Source: Oscillospiraceae bacterium (GTDB taxonomy: Bacteria; Bacillota; Clostridia; Oscillospirales; CAG-272). Taken from it: a DNA stretch of 64,000 nt. Numbering within the stretch: position 1 is the first letter of the stretch; each line of letters starts with the position of its first letter. The position numbers and the translations under genes are program-made. Positions 20,643 to 27,984 of this stretch are shown here, piece by piece. The notes beneath the pieces were generated by a model, which was not told where the DNA came from, searched no databases, and worked only from the letters and a program-made list of their open reading frames with translations. The stretch covers positions 24,262 to 88,261 of the forward strand of contig SVUJ01000001.1 of assembly GCA_015063305.1 (NCBI GenBank), written 5' to 3'.

Positions 20643-20671
20643 GGGAGAACCTTTCCTTAAAAGGTTCTCCC
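20643..20671 (-). terminator. Family A terminator-like hairpin after the mgtC pair
   Basis: On the minus strand GGGAGAACCTTT pairs with AAAGGTTCTCCC and is followed by the tail ccctctccaaacctttttacac (20616-20640 on the plus strand). Its orientation matches the minus-strand mgtC genes that end at 20694. Confidence 0.82.
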
Positions 20672-20693
20672 TTAATATATTCATTATCTATTA

Positions 20694-21395
20694 TTATAAT
20701 TCCTCAACTGCAACGACGCCGTCTATTTTAGCCACGAGGGTCATAAGCGCCTGGTGAGAGATCTTTCTGGGGCATTTCATAGAGAATATTGCGCACAGGT
20801 TATGATCTTCATTTGGCGATTTTGTTATTTCGAGATCGAGTATGTAAGCGCCGTTTTTCTTTATGGTATCAACGATATTTGCAAGTCTTGAGCTCTCGTT
20901 GTACTCAACGTAGAGGTTGATCGTCTTAGCGTTTGATATTATAAAATATTCGATCTTTGCGAAGACAACTTCCGCCAGAAGAATTACTATCGTTGCCACA
21001 ACAGCTCCCTCGAAGAAGCCCGAGCCGCAGCAAAGACCGACTATAGCCGCCGCCCAAAGACCTGCCGCTGTGGTAAGTCCCTTTACCTGTCTTCGCTTTG
21101 TTACGATTATCGTACCCGCGCCGATGAAACCTATTCCCGCAATTACCTGCGCGCCAAGACGCGCGGGGTCGGTGAAGAGCTTGAGCTCAAGCAGCAGATA
21201 CTGGCTGGTGAGAGTTACGAGCGCCGCGCCAAGACAGATAAGTATATGTGTTCTAAATCCCGCGGGGCGTCTTTTCCTCTCTCTTTCTATTCCAACCACG
21301 CCGCCGCAAAGGACAGCGAGGAAAAGCCTTACTACTATCGAGAGGGTATCGAGCTCGGGACCTCTTAAAAAATCAAGAAACTGAAACATTGTCAA
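20694..21395 (-). CDS. MgtC/SapB family membrane protein (copy 2)
   Basis: 233 aa. Four to five hydrophobic segments in the first 145 residues include the family signature GGVVGIERERKRRPAGFRT and AGIGFIGAGTIIV, followed by a soluble C-terminal domain of about 85 residues that looks ACT-like (LEITKSPNEDHNLCAIFSM). MgtC proteins act in magnesium-poor or acid conditions; some inhibit the F-ATPase, and others relate to cation homeostasis. It lies 6 bp after a paralogue of nearly the same length, so the two are a tandem duplication in one operon and may form hetero-oligomers. Confidence 0.9.
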   Translation of the reverse strand: MTMFQFLDFLRGPELDTLSIVVRLFLAVLCGGVVGIERERKRRPAGFRTHILICLGAALVTLTSQYLLLELKLFTDPARLGAQVIAGIGFIGAGTIIVTKRRQVKGLTTAAGLWAAAIVGLCCGSGFFEGAVVATIVILLAEVVFAKIEYFIISNAKTINLYVEYNESSRLANIVDTIKKNGAYILDLEITKSPNEDHNLCAIFSMKCPRKISHQALMTLVAKIDGVVAVEEL

Positions 21396-21401
21396 CCCTC
21401 C

Positions 21402-22106
21402 TTAAAGTTCTTCTATCGCGCGTACAGTATCTATCTCCGATATAGCGGAGAAGATATCGGTGTGCGGAGTTTTCTTTGGAAGCTGCATTGAGATTATCGC
21501 GTTGGGTATCTTATTTTCGGCGTATTTCGCCTTGGTTATCTCAACGTCGAATATACGAACGCCGATGCCCCTGAGTGTTGAAACTATCTCGGCAACGTCG
21601 TCGGTATTTTCAAACTCAACGTAGATATTCATATTTCTCGAGCGCATGAGTATGATATGCTCAAGCTTTGAGAAAAGTATTATGGTCACTATTATCAACA
21701 GACAGCCGATAAGCGCCGCCATATAGAAGCCCGCGCCTATGGCAAGACCCATACAGGCAGATGCCCAAAGACCTGCCGCGGTGGTCATACCCTTTATCTG
21801 CTGACGGCCGGTAACGATTATCGTACCCGCGCCCAGAAAACCTATTCCGTTGATGACCTGCGCTCCGAATCTCGAAACGTCGGTGCTGACAGAGAAGGGA
21901 ATGCTTCCCGCCCACACGGTGGTGAGCATTGCCGCAAGATATGTACCGAGTATCATAGTGAGGGCAGAGCCCATACAAACTATCATATATGTTCTGAATC
22001 CCGCGGGACGGTGTTTTCTTCCGCGTTCAATTCCAACAAGACCGCCGCAAAGGGCGGCAACGAGGATACGCGCAACGGTATCCCATATATCAAAGCTGAC
22101 CGCCAT
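21402..22106 (-). CDS. MgtC/SapB family membrane protein (copy 1)
   Basis: 234 aa, clearly related to the gene at 20694: GGLVGIERGRKHRPAGFRT, GIGFLGAGTIIVTGRQQIKG and GLWASACMGLAIGAGF. Membrane segments in the first 150 residues, then a C-terminal ACT-like domain (IFDVEITKAKYAENK). The start at 22106 follows aaggaggtcgcttt. A 23-codon hydrophobic ORF with its own Shine-Dalgarno lies 33 bp upstream. No M-box-like magnesium riboswitch could be recognised in the 130 bp upstream of that ORF. Confidence 0.9.
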   Translation of the reverse strand: MAVSFDIWDTVARILVAALCGGLVGIERGRKHRPAGFRTYMIVCMGSALTMILGTYLAAMLTTVWAGSIPFSVSTDVSRFGAQVINGIGFLGAGTIIVTGRQQIKGMTTAAGLWASACMGLAIGAGFYMAALIGCLLIIVTIILFSKLEHIILMRSRNMNIYVEFENTDDVAEIVSTLRGIGVRIFDVEITKAKYAENKIPNAIISMQLPKKTPHTDIFSAISEIDTVRAIEEL

Positions 22107-22139
22107 AAAGCGACCTCCTTAAAGCTAATTATTAATATT

Positions 22140-22211
22140 TTAGAACGCAAAGAAAGAGAGCACGAAGGCAATAATACGCGCGATTATAGCAAATATATTG
22201 AAACCTACCAT
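22140..22211 (-). CDS. Unannotated 23-aa hydrophobic peptide upstream of the mgtC pair
   Basis: Too short for the ORF track. On the minus strand, ATG at 22211 and TAA at 22142-22140 give MVGFNIFAIIARIIAFVLSF plus FAF, almost entirely hydrophobic with one Arg in the middle, so one transmembrane helix. It has a strong Shine-Dalgarno, TTTGGAGGT, with 11 bp to the ATG, and lies 33 bp before mgtC copy 1. Salmonella has a 30-aa membrane peptide, MgtR, that controls MgtC; similarity here is in size, character and neighbour only, and MgtR lies downstream of mgtC. It could be a regulatory partner or a leader peptide. Confidence 0.6.
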   Translation of the reverse strand: MVGFNIFAIIARIIAFVLSFFAF

Positions 22212-22248
22212 GATAAAATTTACCTCCAAAGTTAATATTTTAAAATAC

Positions 22249-22305
22249 GATGCGGTATAACCATAATTATACTTATATCATAATTGTAGATAATTATACC
22301 GCATC
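22249..22305 (-). terminator. Hairpin between htrA and the mgtC operon
   Basis: GATGCGGTATAA (22249-22260) is the inverse of TTATACCGCATC (22294-22305), with further AT-rich pairing inside. It lies 34 bp past the htrA stop on the minus strand and probably ends that transcript, though the better T-run (ctatacttttttt) is on the plus-strand side. It could also sit in the mgtC leader. Confidence 0.6.
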
Positions 22306-22338
22306 TATACTTTTTTTGCAATAGATATTTAAAATTTA

Positions 22339-23841
22339 TCAGCCGAGAGTTACGTTTACAGTCATCTGCTGACCCGAGCGGTAGAAGGTTATGCGCACGG
22401 TGTCGCCGGGGTCGTAATTTTCAAGCGCGCGGCTGAGGTCGGAAATGCCTGTAACAGCCTGACCGCCTATCTGGGTGATAACGTCGCCCGCCTTCATCTT
22501 TTTGCTTATATCATAAGAGGAATCGGTGAAGGACATTATCTGCACTCCGTATATGCTCGTTCCGCTTATATTTACCGATTTCGCGCTTATTCCAAGCGTT
22601 GCGGGATATTTGCTGACCCCCGAGAGCAGGGAGTCGTAGCTCTGTCCGTTCTTCATCGCGGTTATTATCGGCATAGCAGCATCGGTGGGTATTGCGAAGC
22701 ACATTCCCTCGTAATAGGTGCTGTTCAGCTTCATAGAAACTATTCCAACCACCTCGCCGTATTCGTTTATCAGAGGACCGCCCGAATTGCCGGGATTTAC
22801 AAGCGCGTTGGTTTGTATGACGGTCATCTTTTTCTCAACGCGGCCCGAGGAATCTGTTATCTTGAGCACTCTGTTGTTATAGGACACAACGCCCTCGGAG
22901 AGTGAGCCCGCAAAATCTATAGCCGCGGGTGTACCGATGGCGATAACGTTGTCGCCAACCAGAAGGTCGGACGAGCGTCCCACCTTAAGCGGTGTAAGTC
23001 CTGTCTTATTTATCTTGATAAGCGCGAGGTCGGTGAACTCGTTGCCGTCTATCACCTTTGCCACATAGCTTCCACCCGTGCTGAGGACTACGTTTATATA
23101 GTCCATATCCTCTACAACGTGGTTTGCCGTAACGATATATCCGTCAGAGGAGATGATAAATCCCGAGCCGATGCCTGACTGAGAGTTGTTTGACACCTCT
23201 ATCGAAACCACCGAGGGCAGACACTTGCTATAAAGCTCCTGCGTGGTGAGAACACCGCTTGACGGATCGTGCTCTTTGACGTATATCACCTTTTCCGATA
23301 CCACAACGCTAGGCTCGTCGGTGCTTTGCGAGGGTGCTGTTGTGGCGGCGGGGTCGTCGTTTACGTTAAGGTCGGGCTCTCTGAAGGGGGCGTTCCATAT
23401 AAGCATAGCCGCAAGCGCCGCAAAGGCAAGGAGAAAGGCGGCGGTCATTATCACCGCATAGACCACAGCTCCGCGAGAGTGCTCCTTTTTGTTCTTTTCG
23501 GCGGTATATTTCTTCTCTGTTTCGTAATTCCAATGATACACGGGGGTATCTATGACCTCGGCAGGCTCTTCCTCTGCGGACACGACCTCGGTGTCCTCGT
23601 TTTTTTCGGTGAGCGCGACCTCGGCGTCCTGCTCTATCGGAAGGGCGGGTTCGATCGGTTCAGCCTCGCCCGGTGAGGGGATATCCTCTGCCTCTTGGGG
23701 CTCTTCGGCGGGAGTGATATCGTCAGAGAGCTCTGCGACCTCATCGTTATGAGGCTTTGCCTGCTCCTGCTCGTTTGGGTCAAGGAGCGCCGAATCCTCG
23801 ATTATTTCTTTCTCTTCAAAATTCTTTTCGTTTTCGTTCAT
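22339..23841 (-). CDS. HtrA/DegP-like membrane-anchored serine protease
   Basis: 500 aa. An acidic cytoplasmic N-terminus of about 130 residues, one transmembrane helix (AVVYAVIMTAAFLLAFAAL), then a trypsin-like protease domain with the catalytic triad in VTANHVVED (about His241), EFTDLALIKI (about Asp271) and NPGNSGGPL (about Ser352), and a C-terminal PDZ domain (GDVITQIGGQAVTG). The protease acts outside the membrane in degradation or refolding of misfolded exported proteins. The long acidic N-terminus is unusual for small HtrA proteins but frequent in Clostridia. No promoter was found, as repeats begin directly upstream. Confidence 0.93.
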   Translation of the reverse strand: MNENEKNFEEKEIIEDSALLDPNEQEQAKPHNDEVAELSDDITPAEEPQEAEDIPSPGEAEPIEPALPIEQDAEVALTEKNEDTEVVSAEEEPAEVIDTPVYHWNYETEKKYTAEKNKKEHSRGAVVYAVIMTAAFLLAFAALAAMLIWNAPFREPDLNVNDDPAATTAPSQSTDEPSVVVSEKVIYVKEHDPSSGVLTTQELYSKCLPSVVSIEVSNNSQSGIGSGFIISSDGYIVTANHVVEDMDYINVVLSTGGSYVAKVIDGNEFTDLALIKINKTGLTPLKVGRSSDLLVGDNVIAIGTPAAIDFAGSLSEGVVSYNNRVLKITDSSGRVEKKMTVIQTNALVNPGNSGGPLINEYGEVVGIVSMKLNSTYYEGMCFAIPTDAAMPIITAMKNGQSYDSLLSGVSKYPATLGISAKSVNISGTSIYGVQIMSFTDSSYDISKKMKAGDVITQIGGQAVTGISDLSRALENYDPGDTVRITFYRSGQQMTVNVTLG

Positions 23842-24976
23842 ATATAAGGTATCCTCTCAAGGGTGAGATTACGGGGAAACCCCGCGATGGTGAGGTTTTG
23901 CGTTATAGCCTTCCTACGGGAGGAAGGGGGACCGCATAGCGGTGGAAGGAGAGTGCGTAATTTTAAATTTAGATTAATTTTATTGTAACGCGTTCTCCCT
24001 CAGTCGCCTACGGCGACAGCTCCCTCCCGGAGGGAGCCTTTTTTGCGGACGACCGATGGTCGCCCCTACATTCGGCGGGAGATAAACCCCCGCCCTACGA
24101 TTTTAGGAGACGATTTATTTTCTATTTTATGTTTTGCTTATTTGTTTATTTTAAGGGTCGTCGAGGACGTCGCCCCGCACCATTTAGCAAAATAAACCGT
24201 CTTTTTCCGTAGGGGCGATTCACGAATCGCCCGCGGACGACCGATGGTCGCCCCTACAGGTCAATGTTTAGTGTAAAAAGGTTTGGAAGGGGGTCGGCAG
24301 TGCCGACAGCCAAGCGGGGAGCCCCCGCGGGCAAAGAACGGAGAGGTTCGCATTAATTGTTTGTAATCATCCTACGGTATTTTCACCGTCGGGTTGGAAT
24401 TAAGAGATAGGGATAATTACCCCGATCTATTACCGCGGGTTTTACCCGCCCCGATGGTGAGGTTTTGCTTTATAGCCTTCCTCCGGGAGGAAGGGGGACC
24501 GCATAGCGGTGGAAGGAGAGTGCGTAATTTTAAATTTAGATTAATTTTATTGTAACGCGTTCTCCCTCACCCGACTTCGTCGGGAGCGTCTCACTTCGGT
24601 TCGGTCACGCTCGCGTTCTGACACCGCACTGTGGTGTCATTCATTGCGCTCGCGCCGCTTCGCTACCTCCCGGAGGGAGCCTTTTTTGCGGACGACCGAT
24701 GGTCGCCCCTACATTCGGCGGGAGATAAACCTCCGCCCTACGATTGTAGGTGACGTTTGATTTCCTAATTTATGTTTTGCTTATTTGTTTATTTTAAGGG
24801 TCGTCGAGGGCGCCGACCCCTACCGATTATAAAATATCGTTTTTCACATCGTGGTGAAGTCGGATTGTAATATTCGTGGTAGGGGTCGGCGCCCTCGACG
24901 ACCCTTTTCACAAACATTACAATTTAAACCTCATCACTGTATTTAAAAATAGTTTGAAAGTTTTTGAGGGGGTAAA
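23842..24976. repeat. 1.1-kb island of dispersed repeats
   Basis: No gene is seen. It holds family C elements at 23908-24038 and 24475-24681 (long form), which share gcgtaattttaaatttagatt and ttttattgtaacgcgttctccct; small palindromes of the gtaggggcgattcacgaatcgccc type near 24210-24255; family D pieces around 24290-24460; and a family B inverted repeat at 24796-24906 with 29-bp perfect arms (AAGGGTCGTCGAGGGCGCCG...). The ORF at 24876-25175 in the track runs from this repeat into the antisense strand of the kinase gene and is not real. Confidence 0.8.
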
Positions 24977-25003
24977 GGGGGAACTTTTTGGGGAAAGTTC
25001 CTC
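24977..25003 (-). terminator. Family A terminator-like hairpin after the histidine kinase
   Basis: On the minus strand aaggaggaactttccccaaa pairs with the following agttccccctt, then the tail accccctcaaaaactttc (24945-24970). This AACTTT stem type goes with the AAAACTTT tail type, also seen at 29824 and 33701. Confidence 0.75.
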
Positions 25004-25018
25004 CTTGCCGCGTCCCTT

Positions 25019-26473
25019 TTATTCCAAAGACAGGGTGAAGCTGAAGGTGCAGTTGCGTTCAAATTCGCTTTCGACCCATATTTTCTCTCCGTGGGCATCG
25101 ATTATCGTTTTTGATATATACAGGCCCAGACCCACGCCTGTTTTATTAAGGCCCCGGCTCTTGTCGCTCTTATAAAATCTTTCAAATACGTAAGGAAGGT
25201 CGGCGGGTGAGATGCCCTGACCCTCGTTATAGACCGACACGAGTATCTTTTTATTCTTGATCTTCTTTATCTTTATTCTGAGCAGACCGCCCTCTATTGA
25301 AAATTTTACCGCATTATCGCACAGATTATACATTATTTGATATATCGCATCTCTGTCCGCCACCGCCAAGAGCTTATCCTCTTCGCAATCGAACTCGACC
25401 TCAAGGTGTTTCGATTCAATATTCTGCTCAAAGGATATGAGTATCTGACGCGCCATCTCACAGATATCGAAGGGCGACATCGTGAATTTTCTCTCGCCCG
25501 CCTGTATTTTTGAGAGGTCGAGCAGAGAGGAAACGAGTCTTGAAAGTCTTTGCGCCTCGTTTGAAACTATCCTCAAATAATATTCGTGCTTTTCGGGGGG
25601 TATGACACCGTCAAGTATTCCGTCAACGAAGCCCGATATCGAGGTCATAGGCGTTCTCAGGTCATGCGACACGTTTGATATAAATGTGTTTCGCATAGTC
25701 TCGTAGTTGTCAAGCGACTCTGCCATATTGTTAAAGGCAACCGCCAGCTCGGCGACCTCGTCCTTGCCGTGCACGGGAACTCTTGCGTCAAACTTTCCGT
25801 CGGCAAACTGACGCGCCGCAACGCTGATCTTTTTAAGCGGCCCAACAATTCTTTCTGTTATAAAGTATACCGCGATGAGTGCCGCCATAAGCACCCAGAG
25901 TATCGCCATCATTATCGTTTTTGATATCGTTTCTATCAGCTCCGCCATCATAAGCGACGAGGTACAAACGAATATATTCGCCCTCACCACTCCGTCCGCC
26001 TCGTCGATGACGGGCATAGAGTGTACCATGTGCGGTGAGGAGAAAACTCCCTCGTCCTTGCCGAGCCTGAAATTTCCGCCGCCCTGGTTCGCCCTGTCGG
26101 CATATACCTTCGGGATAGCCGCGCCGTGCTCTATGTCCGAGGCATCTCTTCCCACTGCCAATATTATCCTTCCCGAGGTGTCGGTGAGGAGTATGGTCAG
26201 GTCGTCGTTTCCAAGCGCGATTATAGAGAACATATCCTCAATATCGCCTCGGTAGATTGCCGAAAGCGCTGCGATATCGTTTATTCCCGTGTTGTTCAGC
26301 TTGTTGCCGAGATACGCCGAGCAGAGCTTGGAGGAATTCTCCATTATATCCTCTTTGGTGTCGCGCGAGTAGTTTCCGATTATAGAGGTTATGGTGGAGA
26401 GTATGATGAGAAAGCTGATAAGGATTATCAGCATAAAAGCGAGAACGTATTTTGCGAAAACACTTCTGAACAT
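25019..26473 (-). CDS. Sensor histidine kinase
   Basis: 484 aa. Transmembrane helix 1 (residues 8-30), an extracytoplasmic sensor of about 130 residues, helix 2 near 170-195, a HAMP domain, the dimerisation domain with VSHDLRTPMTSISG (phospho-His near residue 271), and the ATPase domain ending VGLGLYISKTIIDAHGEKIW. It is partner to the OmpR-type regulator just upstream. The ligand is unknown; the sensor domain has no family I can name. The pair lies next to htrA and the mgtC genes, which suggests an envelope or cation stress role, but that is inference. Confidence 0.94.
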   Translation of the reverse strand: MFRSVFAKYVLAFMLIILISFLIILSTITSIIGNYSRDTKEDIMENSSKLCSAYLGNKLNNTGINDIAALSAIYRGDIEDMFSIIALGNDDLTILLTDTSGRIILAVGRDASDIEHGAAIPKVYADRANQGGGNFRLGKDEGVFSSPHMVHSMPVIDEADGVVRANIFVCTSSLMMAELIETISKTIMMAILWVLMAALIAVYFITERIVGPLKKISVAARQFADGKFDARVPVHGKDEVAELAVAFNNMAESLDNYETMRNTFISNVSHDLRTPMTSISGFVDGILDGVIPPEKHEYYLRIVSNEAQRLSRLVSSLLDLSKIQAGERKFTMSPFDICEMARQILISFEQNIESKHLEVEFDCEEDKLLAVADRDAIYQIMYNLCDNAVKFSIEGGLLRIKIKKIKNKKILVSVYNEGQGISPADLPYVFERFYKSDKSRGLNKTGVGLGLYISKTIIDAHGEKIWVESEFERNCTFSFTLSLE

Positions 26474-26500
26474 CCGAACTCTCCTTTAAAATTTTAATAA

Positions 26501-26573
26501 CCGCCGACAAGAAAGAGCCGCCCGAGCCGGCGCAAAGCGCCAAGTTCTTTATGACCCCTGCCGTTGTCGGCGG
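26501..26573 (-). other. Stem-loop between response regulator and kinase genes
   Basis: CCGCCGACAA (26501-26510) is the perfect inverse of TTGTCGGCGG (26564-26573); inside lies a smaller palindrome gccggcgcaaagcgcc. The structure begins right after the regulator stop and ends 28 bp before the kinase start on the minus strand. No T-run follows, so it is more likely an mRNA processing, attenuation or stability element than a terminator. Confidence 0.6.
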
Positions 26574-26580
26574 TATAGTA

Positions 26581-27273
26581 TTAACTCAATATTTCAAATT
26601 TGTATCCAACGCCCCAAACGGTCTTGAGGGTCCACTTTTCGGAGATCCCCTCTATCTTCTCGCGCAGACGCTTTACGTGAACGTCAACGGTACGCGAGTC
26701 GCCGAGGTAGTCAAAGCCCCAGACCTTGTCGAGCAGCTGATCTCTGGTGAAAACCCGGTTATAATTCGACGCGAGAAAATAGAGCAGCTCAAGCTCCTTT
26801 GGGGGAACGTCAACGGCTTTTCCGTTCAGTTTGAGCTCATATTTTTGCAGACTTATCTCTATGTTCTCAAACTTTATTACCTCTTCGTCGTTCTGATTTG
26901 TGTGCGCCTGATAGCGGCGAAGCACGGTTTTTACACGTGCGCTCAGCTCCTTCATATCGAAGGGCTTGACCACGAAGTCGTCAGCGCCGAGCTCAAGACC
27001 GAGGACCTTATCAAACACCTCGCCCTTAGCAGTTATCATAATTATAGGCTTTGCCGACATCTCGCGGATCTCGCGGCAGACCTGCCAGCCGTCCTTTTTG
27101 GGGAGCATAATGTCGAGAAGAACGAGATCGGGCTCGTACATTTTAAAGTAATTGATGCCCTGAACGCCGTCGTTGGCTATCTTTATCTCGTATCCCTCAT
27201 TTTCAAAATAGATCTTTAGCAGATCACAGATATTTGCGTCATCATCGATGATAAGAAGCTTAGTATCCAGCAT
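26581..27273 (-). CDS. OmpR/PhoB-type response regulator
   Basis: 230 aa. The receiver domain has the acidic pocket IIDDDAN and phospho-acceptor Asp54 in VLLDIMLP, with Lys in VVKPF; the C-terminal winged-helix domain has TVDVHVKRLREKI. The start at 27273 follows aaaggagaagg. The kinase is 107 bp downstream. Transcribed from a near-consensus promoter at 27339-27367. Confidence 0.95.
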   Translation of the reverse strand: MLDTKLLIIDDDANICDLLKIYFENEGYEIKIANDGVQGINYFKMYEPDLVLLDIMLPKKDGWQVCREIREMSAKPIIMITAKGEVFDKVLGLELGADDFVVKPFDMKELSARVKTVLRRYQAHTNQNDEEVIKFENIEISLQKYELKLNGKAVDVPPKELELLYFLASNYNRVFTRDQLLDKVWGFDYLGDSRTVDVHVKRLREKIEGISEKWTLKTVWGVGYKFEILS

Positions 27274-27338
27274 ATCCTTCTCCTTTAAATTGAAGTGAAA
27301 AAAATCACGCGATTTAACTGACTGATATAATCCATCTA

Positions 27339-27367
27339 ATTATAGCACACATTTGTCTTTTTTGCAA
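27339..27367 (-). promoter_or_regulatory. Promoter of the two-component operon
   Basis: On the minus strand TTGCAA (27367-27362), a 17-bp spacer and TATAAT (27344-27339), 66 bp before the regulator start. Confidence 0.78.
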
Positions 27368-27429
27368 TAATTTTTTAAATGTTTCCAACTTTAGCACACA
27401 TATTTATCTGTTTTTTAATCAATTTGTCA

Positions 27430-27815
27430 CATTTTGTCGGGTCGGCAGTGCCGACAGCCAAGCTTCGGGGCAGTCCGCCTTAATCATTTATCCCGCCCCG
27501 ATGGTGAGGTTTTGCGTTATAGCCTTCCTCCGGGAGGAAGGGGGACCGCATAGCGGTGGAAGGAGAGTGCGTAATTTTAAATTTAGATTAATTTTATTGT
27601 AACGCGTTCTCCCTCAGTCGCCTACGGCGACAGCTCCCTCCCGGAGGGAGCCTTTTGATAGTTCGCCTTAATTGTTTGTAATCATCCTACGGTATTTTCA
27701 CCGTCGGGTTGGAATTAAGAGATAGGGATAATTACCCCGAGCTATTACCGCGGGTTTTACCCGCCCCGACGGTGGGGTTTTTGATTTATAGCCTTCTCCT
27801 GCGGGAGAAGGCTTT
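27430..27815. repeat. Repeats between the regulator and fbp
   Basis: Family D pieces (gtcggcagtgccgacagccaag at 27438; taattgtttgtaatcatcct at about 27665), a family C element at 27522-27652, and a hairpin gccttctcctgcgggagaaggcttttc near 27790-27815 that looks like a terminator but follows no gene. The block 27655-27780 repeats 24340-24460 almost exactly. Confidence 0.75.
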
Positions 27816-27879
27816 TCGGCAATACAATCCCAGCATTTTTGCACACCTTGGAATGTTTTGGAAAAATTTCAAATAAATA

Positions 27880-27908
27880 TTGAAAAGAATACGTACATGT
27901 AGTATAAT
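27880..27908 (+). promoter_or_regulatory. fbp promoter
   Basis: TTGAAA (27880-27885), a 17-bp spacer and TATAAT (27903-27908), 76 bp before the GTG start. Confidence 0.85.
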
Positions 27909-27984
27909 GAAATAAAGGCAGGATACTATTTAAGAGGACGTATATAATAAACGAATCTAACCGAAACGAAAAGGAGAGATAAGC

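Noticed and set aside
22107-22338. M-box magnesium riboswitch before the mgtC pair
   Set aside because: The gap is too short and AT-rich, and no M-box conserved segments could be recognised; only a simple hairpin and a short ORF are seen.
27785-27815. Terminator of an unseen plus-strand gene before fbp
   Set aside because: A hairpin with T-run is present, but no coding sequence precedes it; it looks like a remnant of a family C element.
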